In this document: piece after piece, positions 24,857-34,406 of the stretch
Position numbering within the stretch: position 1 is the first letter of the stretch
Layout of the letters: each line of letters starts with the position of its first letter
Made by a program: the position numbers and the translations under genes
The notes under the pieces: model-generated
Told to the model about the DNA's origin: nothing
The model's input: the letters and a program-made list of their open reading frames with translations, nothing else
The model's database searches: none
Source: Mesorhizobium sp. INR15
Lineage (GTDB): Bacteria; Pseudomonadota; Alphaproteobacteria; Rhizobiales; Rhizobiaceae
Assembly (NCBI RefSeq): GCF_015500075.1
Contig: NZ_CP045496.1
Span: 3,916,001-3,980,000 of the forward strand
Direction of reading: 5' to 3'
DNA length: 64,000 nt

Positions 24857-26071
24857 ATGAGCAATGAGTTGGGCGACATCGGCTTCGGTTATCGGCCGCG
24901 CGCGGACTATGCCTGCGATCCGGGGCTGTCACGCGGGCGGCTGTTCGACGAGGTCGAGAGCCCGACACGCACGCCCTTCCAGCGCGATCGAGACCGCATC
25001 ATCCATTCAACGGCTTTCCGGCGGTTGAAGCACAAGACGCAGGTCTTCATCGCCCATGAAGGCGACCACTACCGCACCCGGCTGACCCATTCGATCGAAG
25101 TGGCGCAGATCGCGCGAGCGCTGGCGCGAGCGCTGCGCGGCGATGAGGATCTCGCCGAAGCCGTGGCGCTGGTGCACGATTTCGGCCACACGCCGTTTGG
25201 CCACACCGGTGAGGACGCGCTGAACGAGAAAATGGCCGCCTGGGGCGGTTTCGACCACAATGCGCAATCGCTGCGCATCGTGACCAGGCTGGAGCGGCGC
25301 TACGCCGAATTCGATGGGCTCAATCTGACGTGGGAAACGCTCGAGGGCCTGGTCAAGCACAACGGACCGTTGACCGATGCCGACGGCAAGGGCTTGAAGG
25401 GGCCGGTGCCGCAAGCGATTCGAGACTATTCCGAGCTGCAGGACCTCGAGCTCGACCGCTTTGCCGGGATCGAAGCGCAATGCGCGGCGATCGCCGACGA
25501 CATTGCTTACAACACGCATGATATCGATGATGGCCTGAGGGCAGGGTTCCTGACCTTGGACATGCTGGACGGGATTTCGCTGCCGGGCACGATTCTCAAG
25601 GGTGTCCGCCAGCGCTATCCGGTGCTGGATGACGTGCGCACCGGTCATGAGCTTCTGCGGCGGCAGATCACGATCATGGTCGAGGATGTCGTTGTCTCCA
25701 CCAAAAGCAATCTTGCCCGCATCAAGCCTGGAAATGCCGATGCGGTTCGGGCCGCGGGCGAGACGCTGGTGACCTTTTCAGCTGACATGGCCAAGGCCGA
25801 AAAGGAACTGAAGGCCTTCCTGTACAAACATCTCTACCGGCACGCGGAAGTCATGCGGGTGCGTGCCGACGCAGAGCAGATCGTCAAGGACCTGTTCGAC
25901 GTCTATTTCGCCGACCCGCGCGCCATGCCGGACGGCTGGCGTGAAGGGCTCGATCGAGCCGACGACCGCATCAAGGCGCGCAGCGTCGCCGACTTCCTGG
26001 CCGGTATGACCGATACTTACGCGTTGAAAGAACACCGCCGTTTGTTTGACCATACGCCGGATTTGAGCTAG
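24857..26071 (+). CDS. dgt: Deoxyguanosinetriphosphate triphosphohydrolase-like protein
   Basis: 404-residue HD-domain dNTP triphosphohydrolase that cleaves dNTPs to nucleoside and triphosphate. The metal motif is visible as H78 (RTRLTHSIEV), H107-D108 (VALVHDFGHTPFGH) and the later Asp in AAIADDIAYNTHDIDDGL. The N terminus DRDRIIHSTAFRRLKHKTQVF is the family's signature. The start MSNELGDIGFGYRP at 24857 follows the usual rhizobial form; an in-frame ATG at 24797 is too far up. It is followed 62 bases later by argS. Confidence 0.93.
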   Translation: MSNELGDIGFGYRPRADYACDPGLSRGRLFDEVESPTRTPFQRDRDRIIHSTAFRRLKHKTQVFIAHEGDHYRTRLTHSIEVAQIARALARALRGDEDLAEAVALVHDFGHTPFGHTGEDALNEKMAAWGGFDHNAQSLRIVTRLERRYAEFDGLNLTWETLEGLVKHNGPLTDADGKGLKGPVPQAIRDYSELQDLELDRFAGIEAQCAAIADDIAYNTHDIDDGLRAGFLTLDMLDGISLPGTILKGVRQRYPVLDDVRTGHELLRRQITIMVEDVVVSTKSNLARIKPGNADAVRAAGETLVTFSADMAKAEKELKAFLYKHLYRHAEVMRVRADAEQIVKDLFDVYFADPRAMPDGWREGLDRADDRIKARSVADFLAGMTDTYALKEHRRLFDHTPDLS

Positions 26072-26133
26072 TCCGGGCTCGATTTTGCCGGCCAACGAGC
26101 CGGATTCCCTGTAAAGTCGCCAGAGCCAGACCC

Positions 26134-27891
26134 ATGAACATTTTCGCCGATTTTAACGCGCGGATCATAAAAGCCGTCGAAGCGCTTGATCTGAAAGACA
26201 ATGAAGGCGTTTCGCCCGATCTGTCGCGCATTGCCGTCGAACCGCCGCGTGACGCCACCCATGGCGACCTGGCCACCAATGCGGCCATGGTCCTGGCCAA
26301 GCCGACTGGGCAGAATCCGCGCGTGCTGGCGGAAAAGCTCGCGGACGCGCTGCGCGCCGATAAGGACGTTGCGGCCGCCGAGGTCGCGGGACCCGGTTTC
26401 GTCAATCTGAGGCTCAAGGACGGGTTCTGGCAGGCACATCTGGTCGCGTTGCTCGGCGCGGGCCGCGACTATGGCCGCTCGACAGTTGGTGGCGGCAAGA
26501 AAACCAATGTCGAATATGTCTCGGCCAATCCGACCGGCCCGATGCATGTCGGCCATTGCCGTGGTGCCGTGGTGGGCGATGCGCTCGCCAACCTGATGGC
26601 GTTCGCCGGTTACGACGTGACCAAGGAATATGTCATCAACGACGCAGGCTCGCAGATCGATGTTCTCGGGCGGTCGGCGCTGTTGCGCTATCGCGAGGCA
26701 CTCGGCGACCAGATTGGCGAAATCCCTGCCGGGCTATATCCGGGCGACTATCTCGTTCCGGTTGGCGAGGCGCTGGTCAAGGAATTCGGCCGGGGCTTGC
26801 TTCAGATGCCCGACGATGAGGCACTCGCCATCGTCAAGGACCGCACGATCGATGCGATGATGGCGATGATCCGCGAGGATCTGGCGCTGCTCAACGTGCG
26901 TCACGACGTGTTCTTTTCGGAGCGCACCCTGCATGCCGACAACGCCAAGAAGATCCGTTCGGCCATCAATGACCTGACGCTCAAGGGCCATATCTACAAG
27001 GGCAAGCTGCCGCCCCCCAAGGGCGAGAAGCCTGACGACTGGGAAGACCGCGAGCAGACGCTGTTCCGCTCGACAGCGGTCGGCGACGACATGGACCGGG
27101 CGCTGGCCAAGTCCGACGGCTCGTTCACCTATTTCGCGGCCGACGTTGCCTATCTCAAGGACAAGGTCGATCGCGGCTTCGTTGATCTCATCTATGTGCT
27201 CGGCGCGGACCATGGCGGCTATGTGAAGCGGCTGGAGGCCTTGGCGCGCGCCGTTGCCGGCGATCGCGTGAAGCTCACGGTGCTCCTCTGCCAACTGGTG
27301 AAGCTGTTCCGTGATGGCGAGCCGGTGCGGATGTCCAAACGGTCAGGCGATTTCGTGACGCTGCGCGAAGTGGTGGAGGAGGTCGGCCGCGACGCGATCC
27401 GCTTCATGATGCTCTATCGCAAGAACGATGCGCCGCTTGATTTCGACTTTGCCAAGGTCACCGAGCAGTCGAAGGACAACCCGGTGTTCTACGTTCAATA
27501 TGCCTCGGCGCGGTGCCATTCGGTGTTCCGGCAGGCGAGCGAACAATTGGGCGAGGCCAATTTCGACCGCAACATACTGGCAGCGGCCTCGGCGTCACTG
27601 ACGGACGAGGGCGAGATCGGGCTGATCCGCAAGCTTGCCGAATATCCGCGTTTGATCGAGTCGGCCGCACTTGCGCTCGAGCCGCATAGGCTGGCATTTT
27701 ACCTCTATGATCTGGCTTCAAGTTTCCATGGACACTGGAACCGTGGCACCGAGAATCCGGACTTACGTTTTGTTAAGGTTAACGACCGACAATTGACTCA
27801 TGCCAGACTAGGGCTGGTGCAGGCTGTTTCGGACGTTCTGACGTCCGGTCTGACGCTGATCGGGGCTGATGCGCCCACCGAAATGCGTTAG
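26134..27891 (+). CDS. argS: Arginyl-tRNA synthetase
   Basis: 585-residue class I synthetase charging tRNA-Arg. The HIGH motif is HVGH at 138-141 (ANPTGPMHVGHCRG). The KMSKS motif is MSKR at about 400-403 (RMSKRSGDF). The N-terminal Add1 domain (residues 1-110) and the C-terminal anticodon-binding helix bundle (ALALEPHRLAFYLYDLASSFHGHWNRG) are both present. Length is normal. It lies in the conserved order dgt-argS-SPOR protein-nagZ seen in Rhizobiales. Confidence 0.97.
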   Translation: MNIFADFNARIIKAVEALDLKDNEGVSPDLSRIAVEPPRDATHGDLATNAAMVLAKPTGQNPRVLAEKLADALRADKDVAAAEVAGPGFVNLRLKDGFWQAHLVALLGAGRDYGRSTVGGGKKTNVEYVSANPTGPMHVGHCRGAVVGDALANLMAFAGYDVTKEYVINDAGSQIDVLGRSALLRYREALGDQIGEIPAGLYPGDYLVPVGEALVKEFGRGLLQMPDDEALAIVKDRTIDAMMAMIREDLALLNVRHDVFFSERTLHADNAKKIRSAINDLTLKGHIYKGKLPPPKGEKPDDWEDREQTLFRSTAVGDDMDRALAKSDGSFTYFAADVAYLKDKVDRGFVDLIYVLGADHGGYVKRLEALARAVAGDRVKLTVLLCQLVKLFRDGEPVRMSKRSGDFVTLREVVEEVGRDAIRFMMLYRKNDAPLDFDFAKVTEQSKDNPVFYVQYASARCHSVFRQASEQLGEANFDRNILAAASASLTDEGEIGLIRKLAEYPRLIESAALALEPHRLAFYLYDLASSFHGHWNRGTENPDLRFVKVNDRQLTHARLGLVQAVSDVLTSGLTLIGADAPTEMR

Positions 27892-27994
27892 GTTTGACTA
27901 AAACACCTGTCACCTTTTGCCCACATTGCGCTGGTAAGGGCCAACCCTACGCGACGTCCATGGCGTCCGAATGAGTGCGAGTTCGGGAACAATA

Positions 27995-30900
27995 ATGGCA
28001 GACAGAACCCAGCTGAGAGTAGCCGACCACAACGACATCGCTGACGATGATCCGTTCGCGGAACTGACCAGGATCATGGGTTTCGACCCGCGACAGCCGG
28101 TCAAGCCGCAGGTGCCTGCCCAGCCGAAAGCCGTCGTCACCGACCCTGTGGCGGAGGAGGGCGATTTCGACATCGACCTCGAGAAGGAGTTGATGGGCGA
28201 GTTCGGCGCGGATGCGGGCGATACGGTTCCGGTCGCCGCGGCTCATGAGCCGGCATTCGAATCGGCCGCCGCCGAGGCGATGGACGATGACTTTGCCATG
28301 TCGTTGGACGACGATTTCCATCTGGACACAGCGGAAGTCGCCTATGACGACGCTGGCGCCAGCGACATTGCCGCTGCCGCGCCATCCGCCGAAGTGGCTT
28401 TTGACGCTGATTTTGACAATGCGGTTGCCAGTTCCCTCGAAGGCGTTTCGCCGTTCGAAGACGACCAGCCGATGCAGGACGAGCTTGCGGCGTCGCTCGA
28501 TCAGGACTTCCAGGTTGCCGATGAAATCGAGGAGCCGCGGTACGCCATTGGCGTCGCTGAAGCGCCTGCGATGGCTGTTGAACCAGCTTTCGACCATGAA
28601 TTCGACGATATGGTTGCGGGCTCGCTCGAAGATGAGCTGATGCTCGATGACCATTCGGTGCACGAGCACTATGCGGCCGAGGCCGAGGTCAACTATGCCG
28701 ACCCGCCCCATGTCGTCCCGAATGAAGCCCACGCGGCATCCGACCATGACTTCGTCGGCCACTTCGACGAGGCCATGGCTGATGTCGATATGGATTTTGA
28801 CCGTCATGCCGACGAGTTGGTGGCTGTCGAAGCGCCGGTGGCGCAAGACATGTTTGTCGCGAACGCAAGCGACGAGCTTTCCGGTGTTCCCTCCGAAGAC
28901 GCTTTGGATGACGCTTTCGACCTGAATTTTGACGATGCGGTCTCCGAAGAGCTAGTTGCACCGGTTGTTGCCGCTGTTGCACCGGTCGCCGTGGCGGCCA
29001 TGGCCGAGCCGGCTGTGCAAGCACCCGTCGCCGACGGGCGAAGCCTGGAAGACGAATTAAACGCGCTGCTGGGCGCCATGAGCGCACGCACCGTGCCGGT
29101 GGCAAAGGAGCCTGTCATGGTTCAGCAGCCAGTCGCCGCGCCTGCAAGGTCCATCGACGAGCCGACCGATCTTGTCGGCGACCTCGATTGGAATCTTGAC
29201 GACTCCGCGCTCGATGAACTTCATGTCCAGGGTTCGGACGGCGCCGCCGGGCATGGCGATGTCGATTTCGACGATGATGCCTTCGATGCGGCTTTGGCCA
29301 AAAGCCTTGATTCGCGCGACACGGCGGCTTCGCACCACGAGCAGGCCGATTCCATGGATTGGCTGACGGAGCGCTCGCCGCAGACAGAGCCGGCCCGTTC
29401 GTGGAGCCGCGTTACCCCCGTTCCGCAGCAGCTGGCATTTGCCGCCCAGCCGATCGCTTCGGCTGCGCCCGTCGCGCCGGCCGTGGTGCCAGCCTATCGT
29501 GCGCCCGAACCGGTTGAGACTGTCGCCTACGCAGCCCCGGTATCCGTGCCGCAATATCGGCAATCCCCGCGCTACGAAGAAATGCCCGATGTTGAGACGG
29601 TTGATGTGCCTGAGCGTGTCGTGGCGCTGGCCGACGATCTCGATATCCCGGAATTGCATTTCGAAGAGGACCGGCCGGCGGGAGCTGGCTATGACGATCT
29701 CGACGCAGAGTTCGCCAGTCTCCTCACCGAGATGAACACGGCGGATGTCGCCCCAGCTCCGGCGCGTGCCGTTGCCTATGAGGACGAATCCTACAATGCC
29801 GGCTTCAAGCCAGGCTATGAGCAGCACCGCCCCGAGGCACGGACCTACGCGGCGCGGCCAGTTGAGGTGCCGGCCCGGGCGGCTGCGCCCTCGGCCTATG
29901 CCGATGCCGCCGATGGCTTCGACGTTGATGACTTGCCCGGCAGCCAGCCGGTTTCGCAAGCCGACGACTTCACTGTCGATGAACTCGATTATGACCCCGA
30001 GCTCGACGAGGCGATGTCGGTTCCAGGCCTCGCCGACCGCGAGACCGGAAGGCCGTCACGCGGTCGTGGCCTCTTTATCGTGGCCATTGTCGGCGCGGTG
30101 GCGATTGCCGGCGGTCTTGGCGCATTCGCGCTGTCTCTCGGCGGCAAGGGCGGCACGCAAGCCCCTGTGATCGTCAAGGCAGACAATGCGCCGATCAAGA
30201 TCAAGCCGGAAAACCCAGGCGGCACGGTGGTGCCGAACCAGGACAACAAGGTCTATGACGCGGTGGTCAAGGGGGCGAAGTCCGCCGCGCCGGTCCAGGA
30301 AAAGCTGGTGACCAATACAGAACAGCCGGTGGATGTGGCCGCCAAGGATCAGCAAAGCCGCGTTGTCGACCTTTCGCCCGTGCCGAGCGATGGTGCCGAT
30401 GCAGCCGACGGCACGCAAGCAGTCGGCGGCACGCAAGCGGTCGGCGGCACGCAAGCCGTTGCGCCTGCGCCGAAGTCCGAGGATCGCATTGCGCAGGTAT
30501 TGCAGGATGCCGAGAAGGCTACCAATCCCGATGTGGTCGCTGTCGCGCCGCGCAAGGTGAGGACCATGGTCGTCAAGTCCGACGGTTCGCTTGTGCCGCG
30601 CGAGGATCCGGCGCCTGTAGCGCCGCAGGTTGCCGCGGCGGAGCCGGTTGATCCCGCACCTCAGCACGTTGCGCCCTCGGCTCAGGCTGACGCAGACCAG
30701 ACCGGCACCGTGCCGCAGGCCAGCGACCAGGCAAATGCCGATCAGCCCGCCAAGCCGGTTGCCGCCAAGCCGGCGGTCAAGGCGGAAGCGAAAGCCCAGT
30801 CGGCCAACACGCCGGCCAAGGTTCCGCTTGCACCGCAGCGTCCATCCGATCAGCCGGTTGACGTGGTTGGCGAAGTGAAGCCCGATCAGGTTGCTTCCAT

Positions 30901-31168
30901 CGATCCGGCAACGGCGGCCGGCGGTGGCTCCTGGTCGATGCAGATCGCATCGCAGCCGACCGTCGACAGCGCACAGTCGACCTATCAGGACCTGCAGCGC
31001 CGCTATGGCAGCGTGCTGGCCGGCCGCACCGCCAACATCGTCAAGGCCGAAATCGCCGGCAAGGGGACGTTCTACCGCGTTCGCGTTCCGGCGCAGTCGC
31101 GCAACGACGCCATCAACCTTTGCACCAGCTACAAGGCCGCTGGCGGCAACTGCTTCGTATCGAGGTAA
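27995..31168 (+). CDS. Large SPOR-domain membrane protein
   Basis: 1057-residue bitopic membrane protein. An acidic, disordered cytoplasmic region (1 to about 685) holds recurring FDxxFDxAVAxSLE-like motifs. One transmembrane helix (about 691-712, LFIVAIVGAVAIAGGLGAFAL) leads to a Pro/Ala/Lys-rich periplasmic stretch with three GGTQAV repeats, then a C-terminal SPOR domain (about 977-1057, SWSMQIASQPTVDSAQSTYQDL ... AAGGNCFVSR). SPOR domains bind denuded septal peptidoglycan, so a division-site role is likely. The ATG at 27995 is chosen; 27971 is an alternative. It sits between argS and nagZ, a peptidoglycan-recycling enzyme. Confidence 0.85.
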   Translation: MADRTQLRVADHNDIADDDPFAELTRIMGFDPRQPVKPQVPAQPKAVVTDPVAEEGDFDIDLEKELMGEFGADAGDTVPVAAAHEPAFESAAAEAMDDDFAMSLDDDFHLDTAEVAYDDAGASDIAAAAPSAEVAFDADFDNAVASSLEGVSPFEDDQPMQDELAASLDQDFQVADEIEEPRYAIGVAEAPAMAVEPAFDHEFDDMVAGSLEDELMLDDHSVHEHYAAEAEVNYADPPHVVPNEAHAASDHDFVGHFDEAMADVDMDFDRHADELVAVEAPVAQDMFVANASDELSGVPSEDALDDAFDLNFDDAVSEELVAPVVAAVAPVAVAAMAEPAVQAPVADGRSLEDELNALLGAMSARTVPVAKEPVMVQQPVAAPARSIDEPTDLVGDLDWNLDDSALDELHVQGSDGAAGHGDVDFDDDAFDAALAKSLDSRDTAASHHEQADSMDWLTERSPQTEPARSWSRVTPVPQQLAFAAQPIASAAPVAPAVVPAYRAPEPVETVAYAAPVSVPQYRQSPRYEEMPDVETVDVPERVVALADDLDIPELHFEEDRPAGAGYDDLDAEFASLLTEMNTADVAPAPARAVAYEDESYNAGFKPGYEQHRPEARTYAARPVEVPARAAAPSAYADAADGFDVDDLPGSQPVSQADDFTVDELDYDPELDEAMSVPGLADRETGRPSRGRGLFIVAIVGAVAIAGGLGAFALSLGGKGGTQAPVIVKADNAPIKIKPENPGGTVVPNQDNKVYDAVVKGAKSAAPVQEKLVTNTEQPVDVAAKDQQSRVVDLSPVPSDGADAADGTQAVGGTQAVGGTQAVAPAPKSEDRIAQVLQDAEKATNPDVVAVAPRKVRTMVVKSDGSLVPREDPAPVAPQVAAAEPVDPAPQHVAPSAQADADQTGTVPQASDQANADQPAKPVAAKPAVKAEAKAQSANTPAKVPLAPQRPSDQPVDVVGEVKPDQVASIDPATAAGGGSWSMQIASQPTVDSAQSTYQDLQRRYGSVLAGRTANIVKAEIAGKGTFYRVRVPAQSRNDAINLCTSYKAAGGNCFVSR
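30410..30460 (+). repeat. 18-bp coding tandem repeat (GGTQAV x3)
   Basis: Three near-identical 18-base units starting GGCACGCAAGC encode GGTQAV repeats in the periplasmic linker of the SPOR protein. The length keeps the frame, so copy number can vary without damage. Confidence 0.75.
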
Positions 31169-31193
31169 GCGCCCGCCCTTAGAGGAAGCAATT

Positions 31194-31229
31194 GAAACCG
31201 GCGCGGCCAATGGCTGCGCCGGTTTCATT
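31194..31229 (+). terminator. Likely rho-independent terminator
   Basis: Stem GAAACCGGCGC (31194-31204) pairs with GCGCCGGTTTC (31216-31226) around an 11-base loop, followed by ATTTC. It lies downstream of the SPOR gene; the T tract is short. Confidence 0.65.
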
Positions 31230-31348
31230 TCAGAGGAGGTAGCAGTTTGCGCCTCGGGCATCGCCCCGCCGCCGATCGGCTCTCTGGCACGGAAACCCTG
31301 AATTTCGCGATGATTCCTTTTGGCCGCGGAAGGCACTAGACTTCTGGC

Positions 31349-32368
31349 ATGACCGAATCAAAATCCATGATCCTTGGCTGCGCCGGGAAATCGCTTACCC
31401 GCCAGGAGATCAATTTCTATCGCAACGAATGCCCATGGGGCTTCATCCTGTTTGCCCGCAACATCAGCGAGCCTGAACAGATCCGCGATCTGGTCGACGA
31501 GATGCGCGACTGCATCGGCCGTCCGGACGCCCTCGTGTTCATCGATCAGGAAGGTGGCCGGGTGCAGCGCTTGCGGCCACCCTTGGCGCCGAACTATCCA
31601 GCCGGCGGTGCGCTGGGCGCGCTGTGGCGCGATGATCATGATGCCGGCGCCCGCGCGGCCTGGCTGCAGGCGCGGCTGCATGCCTTCGACCTGTTGCGCT
31701 ACGGGATCACGGCGGACTGCCTGCCGGTGCTCGACGTACCGATCGAAGGCGCCAGTGACGTCATCGGCGCCCGCGCCTATGGCAAGGAGCCACGTGCCGT
31801 GATCGAGCTTGGCCGTGCCGCCGCCGAAGGCCTGACATCGGGTGGCGTGCTTCCCGTCATGAAGCATATTCCGGGACATGGTAGGGCACTTGCCGATACG
31901 CATTTCGAACTGCCTGTTGTGAATGCCTCGATGAGCGACTTGCAGCGGCATGATTTTGCCCCGTTCCGGGAGCTCAACCATCTGCCGATGGCGATGACCG
32001 CGCATGTCATCTACAGCGCGATCGACCCGACCAACCCGGCAACGACGTCCGGCAAGGTCATCGACGAGATCATCCGCCGCGAAATCGGCTTTGACGGGCT
32101 GTTGATGAGTGACGACACCTCGATGAAAGCACTTTCTGGGGATTTCCCGACAAAGGCGGCGTCTATCCTTGCGGCGGGATGCGATCTGGTCCTTCACTGC
32201 AATGGTGTTTTCGACGAGATGGCGGGCATCGCATCGCGCACCAAAGGGCTCGAAGGAACGTCGCTTGAGCGCGCCAGGCGGGCACTGACCTATATAAAGA
32301 AATCGGACGCGGCTGACGAAGCCGAGACACGCGCGGAATTCGCCACCTTTTTTGAAGCGGTGGCCTGA
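31349..32368 (+). CDS. nagZ: Beta-N-acetylhexosaminidase (peptidoglycan recycling)
   Basis: 339-residue GH3 NagZ, which removes N-acetylglucosamine from anhydro-muropeptides in the cytoplasm. Family signatures are DALVFIDQEGGRVQRLRPP, the catalytic-loop sequence VMKHIPGHGRALADTHFELP with its Asp/His dyad, and the nucleophile segment GFDGLLMSDDTSMKALSGDF. It begins the run nagZ-scpA-scpB-tatA-tatB-tatC. In many bacteria NagZ products induce beta-lactamase; no ampR is present here. Confidence 0.93.
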   Translation: MTESKSMILGCAGKSLTRQEINFYRNECPWGFILFARNISEPEQIRDLVDEMRDCIGRPDALVFIDQEGGRVQRLRPPLAPNYPAGGALGALWRDDHDAGARAAWLQARLHAFDLLRYGITADCLPVLDVPIEGASDVIGARAYGKEPRAVIELGRAAAEGLTSGGVLPVMKHIPGHGRALADTHFELPVVNASMSDLQRHDFAPFRELNHLPMAMTAHVIYSAIDPTNPATTSGKVIDEIIRREIGFDGLLMSDDTSMKALSGDFPTKAASILAAGCDLVLHCNGVFDEMAGIASRTKGLEGTSLERARRALTYIKKSDAADEAETRAEFATFFEAVA

Positions 32369-32389
32369 CCCAGAGGGAAGCAAGGGCAA

Positions 32390-33232
32390 GTGGCGGAAAC
32401 ATTGGAAAGCAAGGCCGGGAAGGCCGCACCGATGGACCGTCTTTGGGCCGAGAACGACGATTCACGGTTGACCGGCGATCCGTCGTTGGTCGTCGACGTT
32501 GCCGGTTTCGAAGGCCCGCTCGACCTTTTGCTGCATCTTGCCCGTAACCAGAAGGTCGACCTGTCACGCATTTCGATCCTGGCGCTGGTCGAACAGTATC
32601 TGGCTTTCGTCGAGAAGGTGAGGGTGCTGAGACTGGAACTCGCCGCCGACTACCTGGTGATGGCGGCATGGCTGGCCTTTCTTAAATCCAAGCTTCTGAT
32701 CCCCAAGCAGCCAGGCGAAGAGGGCGAAAGCGGCGAGGAACTGGCGGCGGTGCTGCAGTTCCGGCTCAAGCGGTTGGAAGCCATGCGGGATGCCTCGGCG
32801 CGGCTGGTCAACCGCAACCGTCTTGGCCGCGACGTGTTCGCGCGCGGCATGCCGGAAATGGTCATTATCGAGAAGCGCAACGCCTATTCGGCCTCGCTCT
32901 ACGACCTGTTGACCGCCTATGCGCAGCAGCGCCAGAAGCAGGCGATCACCAATGTGACGATCGCCAGGCGCGGTGTGTGGTCGCTCAAGGACGCGCGCGA
33001 TATCCTGACCCGGCTGGTCGGAGCCGTGGGCGACTGGACGGCGCTGGAGAGTTTCCTGATCGAATACATGACCAGTCCTGAGGAGCGCCGCACCGCGATC
33101 GCCAGCTCTTTCGCGGCGACGCTGGAACTGGTGCGCGACGGTACGATGGAGATGCGGCAGGACGAGGTGTTCGCGCCGATCTATCTGCGTGGCCGGGTGC
33201 AAGGCATCAAGGCAATCGAGGTGGCATCATGA
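32390..33232 (+). CDS. scpA: Segregation and condensation protein A
   Basis: 280-residue kleisin subunit that bridges SMC heads with ScpB in chromosome condensation. The N-terminal SMC-neck-binding region FEGPLDLLLHLARNQKVDLSRISILALVEQYLAFVEK and the following AADYLVMAAWLAFLKSKLLIP are diagnostic; the C-terminal winged helix ends FAPIYLRGRVQGIKAIEVAS. The start is GTG with AAGGGCA upstream. Its stop overlaps the scpB start by four bases (ATGA), indicating translational coupling. Confidence 0.93.
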   Translation: MAETLESKAGKAAPMDRLWAENDDSRLTGDPSLVVDVAGFEGPLDLLLHLARNQKVDLSRISILALVEQYLAFVEKVRVLRLELAADYLVMAAWLAFLKSKLLIPKQPGEEGESGEELAAVLQFRLKRLEAMRDASARLVNRNRLGRDVFARGMPEMVIIEKRNAYSASLYDLLTAYAQQRQKQAITNVTIARRGVWSLKDARDILTRLVGAVGDWTALESFLIEYMTSPEERRTAIASSFAATLELVRDGTMEMRQDEVFAPIYLRGRVQGIKAIEVAS

Positions 33233-33984
33233 GCGAACGCGCCAACGCTTCGGTCATTCCGTTCAAGGTCGATGACAAGCCGGAGGATGAGGTGACTGAC
33301 CAGACCTCGGCTCAGAATCCGGCTGAACGGCTGCATCTGGCGGAAGCCATCCGCATGGCCGAGGCAATCGTCTTTGCCAGCGCTCAGCCGGTCAGCGAAA
33401 AGCAGCTTGCAGCGCGTCTGCCGGACGGTATCAACGTTTCGACCGCCATGGCTGAACTGCAGCAGATCTACGCGCGGCGCGGCGTCAATCTGGTGCGTGT
33501 CGGCGATGCCTGGGCGTTTCGCACCGCTGGCGACCTTGCCTTCCTGATGAGCCGCGACACGGTTCAACAACGCAAGCTCTCCCGCGCGGCGCTCGAAGTG
33601 CTGGCGATCATCGCCTACCACCAGCCGGTGACACGCGCCGAGATCGAGGACATCCGGGGTGTCGAAACGTCCAAGGGCACGCTCGACACGCTGCTGGAGA
33701 CCGAATGGGTGCGCATGCGAGGCCGGCGCCGGACACCAGGTCGGCCCGTCACCTACGGCACGACCGACACGTTCCTTGACCATTTCGCGCTGGAGGAAAT
33801 CCGCGATCTTCCCGGCATCGACGAATTGAAGGGCGCCGGGCTGCTGTCAGGCCGCATGCCGTCGAATTTTTCCATCCCGCTGCCGCCAGCCGATCCCGAT
33901 GCGCTGACCGATGACGAGGATCCGTTGACGGACATCGACCTCGAGGAACTCGGGCTTTTGACGCCACGCGTCACGGAAGATTGA
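33229..33984 (+). CDS. scpB: Segregation and condensation protein B
   Basis: 251-residue ScpB, partner of ScpA in the SMC complex, with two winged-helix domains. Signatures are LHLAEAIRMAEAIVFASAQPVSEKQLAARLP and the second domain RAALEVLAIIAYHQPVTRAEIEDIRGVETSKGTLDTLLE with WVRMRGRRRTPGRPVTYGTTDTFLDHF. It has an acidic C-terminal tail. It overlaps scpA by four bases, and tatA follows after 169 bases, so tatABC probably has an additional promoter. Confidence 0.93.
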   Translation: MSERANASVIPFKVDDKPEDEVTDQTSAQNPAERLHLAEAIRMAEAIVFASAQPVSEKQLAARLPDGINVSTAMAELQQIYARRGVNLVRVGDAWAFRTAGDLAFLMSRDTVQQRKLSRAALEVLAIIAYHQPVTRAEIEDIRGVETSKGTLDTLLETEWVRMRGRRRTPGRPVTYGTTDTFLDHFALEEIRDLPGIDELKGAGLLSGRMPSNFSIPLPPADPDALTDDEDPLTDIDLEELGLLTPRVTED

Positions 33985-34153
33985 CCGCCAGCCAGAGTCA
34001 ATATCGCTAGGATGCGCCGATTCGTAGCGGGGCATCACGCGGAAAGTGCGTGACATCCGCCACCCTTTCATAAACTCTGTCGCAGTTGTGTTTGAATCCC
34101 AACGCGAAAACGCCTAGATCATCGCCAGGGAAAACATTCGAGAGAGATTTGCT

Positions 34154-34375
34154 ATGGGTTCATTTTCGATTTGGCACTGGATGATCGTGCTGGTGATCGT
34201 GCTGCTGGTGTTCGGCCGCGGCAAGATTCCGGAACTGATGGGCGACATGGCCAAGGGCATCAAGAGCTTCAAGAAGGGCATGGCGGACGACGACGTTGCC
34301 GAGGACAAGCGCACCGTCGAGCACCGTGCCGACGAGACCGTTTCGGCAGCGAAGGAAAAGGCCAGCAAGAGCTGA
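34154..34375 (+). CDS. tatA: Sec-independent translocase subunit TatA
   Basis: 73-residue TatA, the pore-forming subunit for export of folded twin-arginine proteins. The N-terminal helix (GSFSIWHWMIVLVIVLLVFGRGKIPELMGDMAKGIKSFKKG) has the FGRGKIPE hinge and the amphipathic helix; the tail is charged. First gene of tatABC. Confidence 0.95.
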   Translation: MGSFSIWHWMIVLVIVLLVFGRGKIPELMGDMAKGIKSFKKGMADDDVAEDKRTVEHRADETVSAAKEKASKS

Positions 34376-34406
34376 GCCCAAAAGTCTTTAGTCGGAACTG
34401 ATAGCC

